DNA of 64,000 bases, taken from the NCBI RefSeq assembly GCF_030272615.1, contig NC_081406.1, positions 262,278,124 through 262,342,123 on the forward strand, given 5' to 3'. This document shows positions 21,741 to 33,815 of the stretch, piece after piece. The translations under genes and the position numbers were made by a program. Origin of the DNA: Cryptomeria japonica (taxonomy: Eukaryota; Streptophyta; Pinopsida; Cupressales; Cupressaceae). A model generated the notes under the pieces. That model saw only the letters and a list, made by a program, of their open reading frames with translations, did not search any database and had not been told where the DNA came from. How positions within the stretch are numbered: position 1 is the first letter of the stretch; each line of letters starts with the position of its first letter.

Positions 21741-22909
21741 ATTTTTTAACCTTACAAGGGGTGCTATCCTATTGGTTGTATTGTCCACCTAGGTATTCAG
21801 TATACATTATTATTGACAAAGTATGTATCAGAATTGTATAGTCTTGCCCTTGTTTTTATAATTTTAAGGTTTGGGTTTTTAAGAAGGATTGTTATCACAA
21901 CAAAGTCGTATTAGTTATTAATGCGGGAGTTTTGGTAAATTCATTTGGGGCATACGAGTCATTGGTCGATTAAGAGCTAAAGATTGAGGGGTATCCATTC
22001 TATCAAATTCATCAGGGGCACACGAGCCTTAGGCTGCCCAAGAGCCAAGTATTGAGGGGTATCTATTCCACCAAATTCATACAAGGCATAAGCCTGACCT
22101 CACCCTTATGATGTCGATCCTTGCACTCAACAAGATTTGATCTTAAAACTCGATCCTTAGTAGATTCATAAAGAACCATTCAACTTCAACAAGAAACTAA
22201 AAACCCATTGACTAAAATTTTGTTATTAACATGATATTTTTATTAATTGTTCATTTCATTTAATTGGTGCTTAAAAAATTAAAGTCTATCATGTATAAAT
22301 ATATTCACCGACTGCTAAATCCCATTCAACTTTTGGACCACTAATTAAAATGTCAGATTATGGACCACATCAAATTAATGATATAATAATCTTACAAACT
22401 TAAAGAATATGTTAATTTATAAAGTATTGACTTCATTATTTTGTCCTAAGAAGTCTCTTTAGGACCACTTGAGTTTCCTACCCGTTCATATCGATCTCCA
22501 TTTTCTTTTGGTCTATTCAATTTTTCCCTCGTGCGTATGACTAAAATAAAAGAATATTTTCCCTCCACAAGTAGACGTTATTTATTTGAAGTAGAAGAAT
22601 ATTAAATTAAAAACTTTTTGTTATTATTTACATAATTTTCTAAAAGTTATTTAGACAGCCTAAAATAAGTAAAGTGTCATAGCATATTTATTTATTTTAA
22701 AATTATTTTAATAATAAAATTTGTTTTTGATTTAAAAGTAACATTAATTAGGGTGTCGATCCTTTAACATAGTTATAGACTATCTACAATACATCAACAA
22801 CAAAAAATCAGACAAAAGTTCAACAAAAAATAAACAGATAAGAGTTTTAGTAGTAAATAAACGGCAGGGGCATACCCCGAATCAAAAAACTAGTAAAAAA
22901 ACCTAAGAA
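21741..22909. other. AT-rich intergenic DNA with a short tandem duplication
   Basis: 21935-22080 holds two diverged units of about 70 bases (AAATTCAT..GGGGCA(T/C)ACGAG ... ATTGAGGGGTAT). No gene seen. Confidence 0.5.
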
Positions 22910-23077
22910 CTAAGGGGTCGATTTCCATGCCCCTATCATGTCTATGATCTTCTCTCTGTCTTCAAAAAGGAACTTATAAAGTTCCCTAGTAGCATGTTTA
23001 TCAATTTCTTCTTTAGCAGTTTTGTCGCGGAGAAGGGAAAGTGTCAGCGTCAAATTGTGCAGAACCCGGATGCAAAA
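22910..23077 (-). pseudogene. Exon-like open frame, unidentified
   Basis: From a possible splice acceptor (AATAAG at 23077/23078) a frame of 56 codons runs to TAG at 22912-22910. The middle reads LLRDKTAKEEIDKHATRELY and continues with EDREKIIDMIGAWKSTP. It has gene-like residue use (charged, amphipathic helix) and no stops, unlike the AT-rich DNA around it. I cannot name the family. It could be the last exon of a gene, or an exon fragment carried by a transposon; no upstream exon was found. Confidence 0.45.
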
Positions 23078-23717
23078 CTTATTGTAATTTATTTTATTTT
23101 GTAATGTAAAAAATTGTTTTATTTTTTAATTGAATAATTTTGATTTCTTATTATTATAATATATTATGTTAATAAATATATTTGTTATTTATAGTATTAT
23201 ATGATGTTTAAATCATAGGATTGTTGTTGTGGCATTTAAGATTCAAATTTATACAAGGTCATTATGATTGTGAGCATTATGCCTTCATTCATCCATTGTC
23301 TTTGTGGGTTTGAACCTTCGTGTTTAAGCTATTGGTGTTTATGTTGTTGACTTCAAGCTCCAAACTCTCACTATGCCAATGTGTTTGTGAGTTTTGTGCC
23401 ATTGTTGGGCTACTAAACTCACGGGTTTGCACTAATTATGTTGAAGTAATATATTTATGCCAAGGATGAGATCTTGTTTGTGACATCATTTGACTCAGGC
23501 TAGACTAAAAATTCTCATGTTATTGATAAAAATAATATTTACTAAACCTTTTTGAAATATTTATCTAAAAAGTGTGAAAATATTACTTTACAATTTTTAA
23601 GATTTTCATTATTTACTAATGTTTATTTTTAATTAATTAAAAAAATACAATAACTCCTCATAAATAAAATAATTCTCAAATAAATAAAAAAGATTTATTA
23701 AATATAAGCAATCTCAT
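23078..23717. other. AT-rich DNA, nothing recognised
   Basis: No gene or element termini seen. Confidence 0.4.
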
Positions 23718-23800
23718 CCTTCTCCCAATGTGTTTGATGTGATCATGCTTATGGATTATGTGACTATCTTCTAGCATGGTGGGAATGGACCTTTGGGTAC
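23718..23800. repeat. Copy of a dispersed repeat (other copy 61279-61362)
   Basis: CTCCCAATGTGTTTGATGTGA ... TGGACCTTTGGGTAC occurs here and just upstream of the 61369 repeat. Element G begins four bases after it. Confidence 0.8.
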
Positions 23801-23804
23801 TAAA

Positions 23805-24216
23805 TGTTAGGGTCGGCAAAAAACTCAAGCCTCTAAAGATCACTTGCAAAACCAAAAGACATCTTCCATAGGAAAGAAACGAGAGAAAAATATTGCTTGA
23901 TTAAGGGCACAATGGATTAGATTGATGTTGGAATTAGAATGTACATATGATGTCTTTCTTATAAAGGTAAGGTTAAGAGATAGGATTGAATGGGATTATG
24001 ACAAGTGTTTTAATCATGTGCAATGAGACAACATATGATAAAATAGGAGAAGATCACATGACATCTAAGACTTCTAGAAAGATTCTTATCTCCCTAAGAA
24101 AACTTAACATGTCAATATGTGTCAAAAGGACCTAATTAGGAACAAGTTAGATAATGTGCCTTGTTCACACTGCAAAGGGGGAAATTGCTTAGGAAAAAAC
24201 CCTATTTGCACTAACA
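23805..24216 (-). repeat. 3' LTR of element G, with polypurine tract beside it
   Basis: Limits TGTTAGGGTC and GCACTAACA. It matches 27321-27724 in order by eye (CACAA(T/C)GGATTAGATTGAT, CTAAGACTTCTA, GGAACAAGTTAGATAAT). The adjoining 24217-24229 reads CCTTAAGAGGGGG on the minus strand. Confidence 0.85.
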
Positions 24217-25725
24217 CCCCCTCTTAAGGGCAACTTATGGAGAATGCAAAAAATGCAAAGATGCATGATGATGATGATTATGGGTCTCGACTACCAATAC
24301 ATGTGAGGTACCTATTTATATATGCAATCTCTCGCAAACAAAGAAAAGGAGAAAACCTAATGTGACAAAACTCCTCTCCAAAAGAGAGAAAAGATGAAAA
24401 ACACATGAACAAGTGATGAATGAAGAACTTAAGAAACCCTAAATATGAGATCCATCACAATTATACAATAAATTACCACATAAACTGGAAATAGATACTA
24501 TGTAATGCCCCCACAATATATAATATTTTATAGAACTAGTAAATTCTTGAAGACAAAGCAAGATCAAATACCTACAAACAACATTTCTTCCTTTAAGAAT
24601 AAATAAGACCAAGTACAAATGTAAGAAGGCTTCTCATTCTAAATAGAAATTGGTCGAAAGAAGAATACAAAAGTATGACGATTGTGTCTTTAAAATTTGC
24701 TCATGTATCATAATTTTCATGATAGATAATTATGCTACAATCAAGTTAGGTGCATTCCCAATCAATGTAAAAGGTGAAAAACCAAGATTGAGTGGTAACT
24801 GCGTTAAACTAAACCCAAAGAAAAGATGATGTGAAAATAATTGTGATTGGGATCTAATCAAATATGAGAGATAACTGTTGGAAATATTGGCATCAATGTC
24901 AAAGGCACATGGGATCTAATTGTTGGAAATATCTTAATTATATTGTTGCCATTGATGTTAAGTTGGAATGTCAAAGGTTCAGATGTTGTCATTGTTGTCA
25001 AGAGTTGGTGCAGTTGCGAATTTTGTCTCAAATAATTGAAAATGATGTCACAAATGCTTTGCACATAATTGAAGGAAATTTTTATTTATTACTTCTACAA
25101 GAGTTAGGAAGTTTATTGAAATTAGTATCTTTTGAATGAGTACTAAGATTGTTGAATTCTGAAAGAGTTTGCACTAGATCTTTGAGTTTTGTTGGTCAAA
25201 GGTAGTATATGTACCAAGTTATACTATCACTATTTTGGGTGTCACATTCTACCACAATTATTTATTTAATTTTGTGGTTTGGTATCTAGATGAAGCTAAT
25301 CTAAAAGTATGTCAAATAAAAAATTTAGATGACTTGAGCTATCAAAGACATTTCTAGAGCGGTTAGAATGAAGATTGTATTTACTGAATGTTTGTGCAAA
25401 TGTTTGGATGTTTATTTCAAACAAAAGAAATGTTTGTCACTTAGAGGAAGGGTGTAAAGGTAAATTTGGCCTAGTAGAGCTTATTATATGAAGCGCATAC
25501 TATTTATTCACTCCTATGTTATCACATATGATTTGAGGTCAACTCAGCTACACGTTAAAGATTGACCCATGGCCAACATAAGTTATCTTAGAGATTTTTT
25601 ATGGTGTTAATAGTTCTAATTCAGATTTGAAGTGATAATATCACGATGAGATAGATATATATAGCCCTTTATTTGAGAAAAATGTGAAGAGACTATGTGC
25701 ATGTGAAATGTAATCAATAGTCTAC
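24217..25725. other. Internal DNA of element G; includes LTR-like words
   Basis: At 24860-25010 the sequence (TGTTGGAAATATTGGCATCAA) looks like the start of a copia LTR of another family, possibly an old nested fragment. TGTAATGCCCC at 24501 is another LTR-start-like word. Neither could be bounded. Confidence 0.35.
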
Positions 25726-25816
25726 ATTATGACAATATGAGTGTACTTGTGTTTGTATGAGCATATTATTTCATTCGAGCATTTATAGAACACAAGTACA
25801 CTCATATTGTCATAAT
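25726..25816. repeat. Perfect 28-bp inverted repeat with 35-nt spacer
   Basis: Arm 25726-25753 is the exact reverse complement of 25789-25816. It lies at the C-terminal end of the decayed frame in element G. It could form a 28-bp hairpin in RNA or a cruciform in DNA. Confidence 0.97.
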
Positions 25817-26382
25817 CTTGTGAGATGATTTACATATTGCAAAGAATCATTGGAAGCTATAAAAGAAGCATCTCTAAATTCTAATGAAGCAAAAGAAGAC
25901 AATTTTTTAATCTCAATTGAAGAAGTGAGAGCAACAAGAAAGGTCTCTTGATTATCAAGCCACGAAAGCTTGGCATCATATTCAAGCTCCTCTAATGTAT
26001 CATTATCAAGGAAAATATTGTCAACATCACCACTTGGAATGATACAACCTAATACAGGATCATCTAGGAATTAAAGATAATGCAAATCTCCATAGATATC
26101 TCAAATCTTAGTTAAAACTATGTACGAGAACGTGATTCATAAGATATGATTGTAGGTCTCCCAAAAGATGCTACCACTAATGATTGTACCAATAAATCCT
26201 AAGATTTGATAATTTTTATTACCCCAAACTACTTGTTTCCATTGTGTCTCTAACTCAGGGATGAGTCCATAAAGACGAAGCAAAAGATTGAGACACTTAC
26301 AATGTGTTAGGATGTCTTTCTGCCAAGAGTCATATTTTTCCTTAATTATAATGATTATGGGAGGATGAGTTGCATAACCCAT
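25810..26382 (-). pseudogene. Decayed unidentified frame in element G
   Basis: One minus-strand frame of about 190 codons runs from 26382 (MGYATHPPII) to 25810, with three internal stops (26137-26139 and two more within the next 75 bases). Residue use is protein-like, for example SWLDNQETFLVALTSS and SFASLEFRDASFIASND. It resembles no gag or pol motif that I know. It may be the element's own protein or a captured sequence. Confidence 0.45.
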
Positions 26383-27308
26383 TATTGTAATAAGTATACA
26401 CTCCTCAAATGATAAAATAAAATATCAATACATATTATGAAGTTGATATGAAGTGATTTGACCTAAATAGAACGTTCCCAAGTGCTAACATGTCCAAGTG
26501 ATTCTCTAGAATGCAAATATATGGAAAAAATTAATACAATTTACCTAAGTCTAAATCTAGAAATATTTCTTAAAATTATTTAATAGAGCTTCTTATTACC
26601 TTTCCAATGTCATAAGAACCATAAGAATTAAATATTTGGGCAAAAGTATGAGCTTAGGAACAAAAAAATGAAGATCTAACTTCAATTAAAAAAAAAATGA
26701 TAATGAAACCTATATCACTAGAAAGTATATGGGACCCAATTTTCAACAATATATTGTTTGTAAAAAATTCACTATTGGATTAAAAGTTACAAATGATTTT
26801 TGTAAAAAATGGTCCAATTTGGCTTGTAGGCATGATCCTTATGACAAAAAGAAATTCCTTAGAATTATCTTGCACCAAAATAAGATAATTTATATATCAA
26901 AATAAGGTTTTTTGGGCCTTTTGAATTCAATGGAAAGGTCCATTTGGGCTTAAAGTGCTCAAACAAAAAGTTGTCCACTAGATCTAAGCTTCAAACCTTA
27001 GTTTACAATTGTGTCGTATGGTGGCCAAATTGAGTGAAACAAAATATAAATATGACTTTATTAGACACTCTAAACTCAATTATGATAATATATTTTCTCT
27101 AAAACGAACCAAAATAACTTGAAATACAAAGCAGCATAGAGGATCCCTCAAATTTGGTATTTCTATCAAGAACTCATGATTCTTTAGATCATCATATGAT
27201 GCAAGAGAAGAGAATAATCATTTTTTCAAGATCCACAAATATTTGCACCCTATAATTAGATTATTCTTATTTATCTCTAATATTTGAGAAGGGGCTTGCA
27301 AGTCTAAA

Positions 27309-27320
27309 GATCGGATACCA
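27309..27320 (-). promoter_or_regulatory. Primer binding site of element G
   Basis: Minus strand TGGTATCCGATC directly abuts the LTR end TCTAACA. The first seven bases match the initiator tRNA-Met complement (TGGTATCAGAGC); three of the last five differ. Confidence 0.7.
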
Positions 27321-27724
27321 TGTTAGAGTCACTAATGGAATCAAGCCCTTAAGATAACTTGCAGAACAACCAAAAGTTCCACAAGATATTTGAAAGAGAA
27401 AAATGTTTCATAATTATGGGCACAACAGATTAGATTGATATTGGAATTAAAATGTAAATATGGTGCCTTGATTATAAAGACAAGGTTAAAAGATAAGACC
27501 GAATACAATTGTGACAAGCATCTTAATCCTATGTAATAATACAAGTTATGGTAAAATAGTATAAGATCACATGAAACCTAAGACTTCTAAAAATATTCCT
27601 ATCTCTCTAAGTAAACATGTGAAAATCCATGAAAGGGATGTAACTAGGAACAAGTTAGATAATATGTCTTGTTCACACTACAAAATGGAAAATTGGATGA
27701 GAAAAATCCTTATTTACGTCAACA
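27321..27724 (-). repeat. 5' LTR of element G
   Basis: TGTTAGAGTC to ACGTCAACA, 404 bp; pairs with 23805-24216. Confidence 0.85.
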
Positions 27725-28152
27725 CTATGTAATTGGGTGGTGTGGAACCACCATTGGGGATTCAAGGATCTTGGGAAGAGCTTATAGACCATGAGAAAGT
27801 TGGTAAAGGTTTTGCTTTCTTTAATTCACTATTGCAAGATATTATAAAATTATAATTTGAAGTACTTCTAATTCCTCTTCTATATTGTAATATGTTAATT
27901 AAACCTCCTTAGTTTGATGGATTGCATTGGTTCCTTTGATACTTTTACATGTTTTGAGGTTGGAGTTGAAAACACTTGCCTTTTTGTATTATCTTGATCT
28001 CATTGAAGTGCCAATAAAATGAATGTAGAGAACACTTCAATATGGGCTTAAAAATAATCTTTTTTGTGATAGAAAATATTCAATCTTTGGCCTTGGATCT
28101 TATTTTGTTGCTCCCCAAGATTGAGTAGTGTGTTAGTGAGAACCACCTCGGG
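27725..28152. other. Unassigned DNA
   Basis: No gene recognised. Confidence 0.4.
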
Positions 28153-28613
28153 GGAAGTGTTGGTGTAAATAAATATTCATTTTGGATATTATTACACTTT
28201 ACTTAAGTTAACTAAAGATAATGCATCTCTTCGTAGTTTGAATTTGAGACACTTAGGGAAGTGTGCACATGGGGATGGAGCTTGTAGGAGAAATTCCACC
28301 TTTTGTGGTCTTATTTTGTTGTTACACTCCACATTCGGTGGGTCATCCACCTCTTGTGGAATATTATATTATTTCTCCTACCTACCCCTAGTATTTCTTA
28401 CCTACCCTTGTTTCTCATTGAGCCACATGTCATAATTGTGTGCCCGTACATCCATATGGCCTTGCCTATATAAGCAGGCCTATATTCATTGTATTGGTTA
28501 ATCCAGTTGATCATTTGCATATTGATGAGAATACAGTTTGTTCTTGTCATTCTATTGTCTCTCTTTTTATGCTTTTCATTGTGCCCTTGATCTTGGCAAA
28601 ATCCTACAGGAAG
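28153..28613 (+). mobile_element. Solo LTR with perfect 5-bp target duplication
   Basis: 28158 (TGTTGGTGTAAATAAATATT) to 28608 (AAATCCTACA), 451 bp, is flanked by GGAAG at 28153-28157 and 28609-28613. TATATAAG at 28467-28474 is a good promoter TATA box about 140 bases before the 3' end. LTRs starting TGTTGGTGTAAATAAATATT are typical of Ty3/gypsy elements. Strand is set by the TATA box. Confidence 0.92.
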
Positions 28614-28928
28614 CTTACGGGTGGTCTTCTTCGTTGCCCTACTATTTATCGTCATTTAGGTTCTCCTTGTGGTTTTGGTGTGATTAGATTGGGTAAGAAT
28701 CCTTCCTCTTCATTCTTGGTGTCATTGGTGGTGTTTTGGGGCCTCTTATGGTATCCTCGTCCCTTAAGAGTTATCTCCTTTGTGGGCTAATGTGAGGCAG
28801 GGTCAAGTGATTGTGCCTTTTTAGTTCCTCGATTATTTGTTGTTTTCGAGTTTATTTTTTGTTTTGATTCTTCCCTAATGGTCCTTAAGCATTGTGCATA
28901 TCCCAAGGACCAAAATTGAGTTTGGATT
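28614..28928. other. Unassigned DNA between solo LTR and element D
   Basis: No gene recognised. Confidence 0.4.
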
Positions 28929-30150
28929 TGTAATGTCATAAATTGTACCCTAAGCAATTTCACACTACATGAGCCTCTCTTTATTTGAATTAAAGACATT
29001 AATCAAACCTTAATTGCAATCCTCACTCATAAATCATCATACCACCCGTAATTCCTAATTCTTTAATTGTTAGGTTTGGATTGCATTTAGATGTATGCAC
29101 ACCACAAGGACATCTGCGCATTACACATTCATCCCGTGAATATAAGCAACTGAAGGTGATTGTTGGGATGTTACAATTTATAATTTTGGTAGTGTAACAC
29201 CCCTTTACACTTACACTGATGTCAAGATAACTGTTACTACTTAAGAATTTCCTCTTACCTTCATTATCTCTCTAAAAAACTCTTAGGAAACATTATTCTT
29301 TCATTTTGGGTACTTTCTCTTGCACTCTATACATCTTGAGTATACACATTAGTACACTAGTCCATTATTGTTCTTACTCCATTCAATTCTCCACCACTTC
29401 ACATCATTGCTTCCCAACCAAGCTTTATTAACCTTGAGATTGTTGCCTTTCCTCATTCCATCAAGATGCATCACTTTTGGTTTTGTAGGAAGGTAACATT
29501 TTGGGTTTTATGTTTGATTCACTATCTTTGTGTTAGCATATCAATCTATTTCATTTTATTTGTTTTATCTGCAATCTTATTTATAGTTTGAGGTAGAAAC
29601 ACCAAAGCAAGTGTTGGACTCAGGGAAACCTCTAAACATACTCGCCCCAATATTGTGTCCCCTGTCTTATGTGTGCAAGTTTTTTTTAGTGAAAAAGATT
29701 GTTATTATTGTTGGAAGCTTCATTTTGTGGATTTAGGAAAACATTCCTTTTCTTCCTCTTAATCTTTTTATTTTTTTCTATTTTATAATATTTACTTTTT
29801 GTACTTTCATTGCTCTTAGCTTACCAAATGTACTATATGTCATTTTATACTTTGTGGCACAACCCTTTATATTATGTTCATATAATATATTTGTGTGTTT
29901 TGTTATCATCCTCAACTCATGTGTGCATCCTAGTCAAAGAGCTCGTTGAGCTACCTAAAAGGTCTATGTGGCATGTACTTTTGTTCTCCATGAACTAATT
30001 AGTTTAGTTGGTTAAACACTTATCTCCTTAAGTAGTGAACAAACTCAAAGGTCACAATTACTTGAGGGATTGTTCCAAGTGGAGATTTAGGACTCAGATC
30101 CTTCAAGGGTTTGAATACCCTTCGTAGTGGTTCATTTTTCACACTCTACA
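28929..30150 (+). repeat. 5' LTR of element D
   Basis: TGTAATGTCA to ACACTCTACA. Shares with 55428-56659 the blocks TTTCACACTACATGAGCC, TTAAAGA(C/T)ATTAATCAAACC, ACCAAGCTTT(A/G)TTAA and TAGTTTAGTTGGTTAAAC. The last block, near 30000-30045, looks like a tRNA 5' half (A-box-like) and is kept in both LTRs. Confidence 0.88.
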
Positions 30151-30172
30151 TTTTGGTGAACTCAACATGAAC
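30151..30172 (+). promoter_or_regulatory. Primer binding site of element D
   Basis: TTTTGGTGAACTCAACATGA follows the LTR end directly. Element C has TTTTGGTGAACCCGATGTGA in the same place. I could not assign the tRNA. Confidence 0.75.
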
Positions 30173-30540
30173 TTGCCTCTTGATCTGAACATTTAATCTT
30201 GTCAAACTTTAAAGTTTTCAAAACTATGTCTTTCTCTCTTCTCTCATTTTTTGAGGTTAGTTAAGTGTTATGACACTCTTCTATGAGATTTATGATCCAA
30301 ACTACTTCTAGATACATAGTGAGAAGAAGCTCAAAACTTGGCATTCCTCCAAATCATTATAGTCCTACCGGGTTGGGGTAAATGCACAAAGTTGTGTCCA
30401 CTTAGAGTGGAAGTTTTAGACAGCCAAAAAAATAAAAAAAGTGTCAAACAAACAAGATCTCGTTATGCTTTGGGGTTGCAAGCCAAAATTTGAAATGGGA
30501 TCATGTTTTGTGGTGGGAACTCGAGCCTAAATCTACAAAA
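30173..30540. other. Leader of element D, non-coding
   Basis: No gene seen. The word AACAAGATCTCGTT at about 30451 recurs at about 30541 at the edge of the foldback element, perhaps part of its target or end structure. Confidence 0.45.
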
Positions 30541-31206
30541 CAAGATCTCGTTTGTTTTTATATATTTTTAAAAATTAAAAATAACTTATATATACATGAG
30601 ATATAACATTTAAGTATAAGTAAGTTATATTTCATGTATATATTGGTAGGATGTTTGAGAGTGGTTTCGGATCTCTAGGAGCTATAATGCAAATTCTAGA
30701 TTTTAGATCTTATAAAATTTTAGACAATCAAATTTCAATAATCAGCAACCGCTCTCTTGCTCTCTTTATCTTCCTTGATCTCTAGACTCGTCTCTCTCCA
30801 TATCACTCTTCCTCCATCCCCTCTCTACCTATGTATCTCACTCTCTTCTCTCTCCCCCAAAATCTAGAGCTATCTCTCTATCTCTCTCACATACTTAACT
30901 CTCTATTGTTTGTCTCATATCTCTCTACACACCTCCCCTCACTCCCTACCTACCTCTATTTCTCTACAAATACCTCTCTCTCTTTACGTATCTTTCTCAC
31001 CCTCCCTACCAACTTATCGTTGTCTACATACATCTCTCTTCCACTTGAGATCTCACTCTATCTCTCTCCATCTCTACCTCTCCACCCTCCCTCCTTCCCT
31101 CTCTACTTTTATCTCCCCTCTATCCCCTCTCTACCTCTCTATCCCATTCTCTCCTTTCTCTCCCTAAATCTAGATCTATCTCTACTTCTCTCACACACCC
31201 TTAACT

Positions 31207-31262
<56 letters not shown>

Positions 31263-31433
31263 ATTTTATCTCCCTTCTATCCCATCTCTGCCTCTCTATC
31301 TCACTACATCCCCTCTCCCAAAATATAGAGCTATGTCTCTACCTCTCTCTCACATCCTTAACTATCTACTCTCTCTCATCTCTCTCTATACATCTTCTCT
31401 CACTCCTTACCTACCTATATTTCTCTACATATA

Positions 31434-31468
<35 letters not shown>

Positions 31469-32374
31469 ATATCTTCTCTCCCTCCCTACCAACTTATCTT
31501 TCTCCACATACGTCTCTCTTACACCCTCTATTTATTTCTCCTTCTCACCCTCTCTCTCTCTCACCACCCCTCCTTCCTTCCCTCTCTACTTTTATCTCCC
31601 CTCTATCCCCTCTCTATCTCTCCTCTCTCCTCTCTATCCCAAAATATAGACCAATCTCTCTACCTCTCCTTCTCACATCCTTAACTCTCTACTCTGTCTC
31701 CTTTCTCTCTACACACCTCCCCTTACTCCCTACCTACCTCTATTCCTCTATATGTACATCTCTATCTCTCTCTACATACCTTTCTCTCCCCCATACCAAC
31801 TTATCTTTCTCTACATACATCTCTCTTCTACCCTCTATTTCTTTCTCCCTCGCCCTCTTTGTCTCTCTCTCTCTCTCACACAACCCCACCTTCCTTCCCT
31901 CTCTACTTTTATGTCTCCTCTATCCCCTCTCTACCTCTGTATCTCACTCTCTCCTCTCTCTCCCCAAAATCTAGACCTATCTCTCTACCTCTCCCTCTCA
32001 CATCCTTAACTCTCTACTCTTTGTGTCCTTTCTCTCTACACACCTCCCCTCACTCCCTATCTACCTTTATTTCTCTACATATACATATCTATCTCTGTTT
32101 ACATACTTTTCTCTCTCTCCCTCCCTACCAACTTATCTTTCTCTGCATACATCTCTCTTCCATCCTCTCTCTTTCTCCCTTCCACATCTCTACCTCTCCA
32201 CCCCTCCCTCCTTCCCTCTCTCTCACTCTCTACCTATCCATCTCTCTCTACTTATTTCTATCTCTCCTCACCCTCTCTTTCTGTCCATCTATCTCCCAAT
32301 CACTCTTTATCTCCACTCTCTTTCTCTCTACCTACCTCTCCCTCCCTCCATCTCTAATTTTATCTCACCTTCAT

Positions 32375-32440
<66 letters not shown>

Positions 32441-32570
32441 TCCCTCTCTACTTATTTATATCTTCCCTCCCCCTCTCTTTCTATCCATCTATCTTCCCAA
32501 TCACTCTCTTTATCTCCCTCCCACTCTCTTTACCTGCCCCTCCTTCCTACTTTACTTTTATCTCCCCTCT

Positions 32571-32667
<97 letters not shown>

Positions 32668-33225
32668 AAAATCTAGAATTATCTCTCTACCTCTCTCTAA
32701 CATCCCTAACTCTCTACTCTTTGTCTTCTTTCTCTCTACACACCTCCCTTCACTCCCTACCTATCTCCATTTCTCTACATATACCTATCTCTCTCTATGT
32801 ACCTTTCTCTCCTTCCCTGCCAACTTCTCTTTCTCTACATACATCTCTCTTCCATCCTCTCTCTTTCTCCCTCCCACCCTCTCTCTCTCTACCTCTCCGC
32901 CACTCCCACTCCCCCCCACTCTACATATCCATCTCTCTCTACTTATTTATTTCTCTCCTATCCCTCTCTTTCTATCCATCTATGTCCCCAATCATTCTCT
33001 TTATCTCCCCTCTCAAACACTCTACCCACCCCTTCCTCCCTCCCTCTATAATTTTATAAAGATAGAGTGGCGAGGAGTTAGATGGATAGAGAGAGGGAGA
33101 GAAGAGATAGAAAGAAGTAGAGCGAGATGGATAGGTAGAGAGTGGGAGAGAGGGAAAGAGGGAGTGATCAAGATGTAGATATGGAGAGAGGGAAAGAGGG
33201 ATTGATCAAGATGTATATATGGATG

Positions 33226-33256
<31 letters not shown>

Positions 33257-33815
33257 TATGTAGAGAAATATAGGTAGGAAGAGAGAGATAGAGAGGTATA
33301 TGTAGATAAATATAGGTAGGGAGGGAGTAAGGGGAGATGTATAGAGAGAGAGATGAGACAAAGAATAGAGAGTTAAGGATGTGAGAGAGAGGTAGAGAGA
33401 TAGATCTAGATTTTGGGAGAGAGAGAGGAGAGAGTGAGATAGAGAGATAGATAGGGGATAGAGGAAGAGTAATATGGAGAGAGATAGGTCTAAAATTTGA
33501 GGGAGATAAAGAGAATGATATAGAGAGAGTGAGAAAATGATGATAGGAGCATGTTGATTACTAAAATTTGACTATCTAAAAATTTATAAGATCTTCTAAA
33601 ATCTAGAATTTGCATTATAGCTCCTAAAGATTTGAAACCACTCTCAAACATCTTGCCAATATAAACATGAAATATAACTTAAAGTATAAGACTTATACTT
33701 AAACTTTATATTTCATATATAATATAAGTTTTTTTTAATATACAAAAAGTTATTTTTTATGTTTGTATGTCATTTTCAATATAAAATAATAAATAATATA
33801 AAAAGAAATGAAATC
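30541..33815. mobile_element. Foldback-type element with long inverted ends and CT-rich satellite core
   Basis: About 30580-31100 reappears in reverse complement at about 33190-33760: on the right read AAATCTAGAATTTGCATTATA (33600 region), on the left TATAATGCAAATTCTAGATT (30683 region). Outside these arms both ends share AT-rich words. The core is almost pure pyrimidine on the plus strand (30740-33050) and then almost pure purine (33060-33540). It is built from units of about 310-350 bases, each marked by CCCAAAATCTAGA or a variant (near 30858, 31163, 31320, 31641, 31965, 32667) and containing long (CT)n tracts. The long leucine/serine open frames here are translations of CT repeat, not genes. 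No transposase. Exact ends uncertain. Confidence 0.75.
31210..31262. repeat. (CT)n microsatellite
   Basis: Uninterrupted CT run of about 50 bases; others at 31436-31466, 32376-32437 and 32575-32664. Confidence 0.97.

Larger units (their letters stand above)
23805..27724 (-). mobile_element. Element G: small LTR retrotransposon without recognisable pol
   Basis: Direct repeats 23805-24216 and 27321-27724 have TG...CA ends. The primer site 27309-27320 touches the right LTR, and a polypurine tract lies at 24217-24229 beside the left LTR; both place transcription on the minus strand. The internal 3.1 kb has no gag knuckle, protease, integrase or RT that I can recognise, only a decayed unidentified frame. 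Target flanks are CTAAA and CTATG, an imperfect pair. Best described as a non-autonomous (LARD-like) copia-type element. Confidence 0.82.

Noticed and set aside
30831-33178. Several open frames of 85-439 codons rich in Leu, Ser and Pro
   Set aside because: They translate a CT-rich satellite; any frame of such DNA stays open. No start context, domain or codon pattern supports genes.
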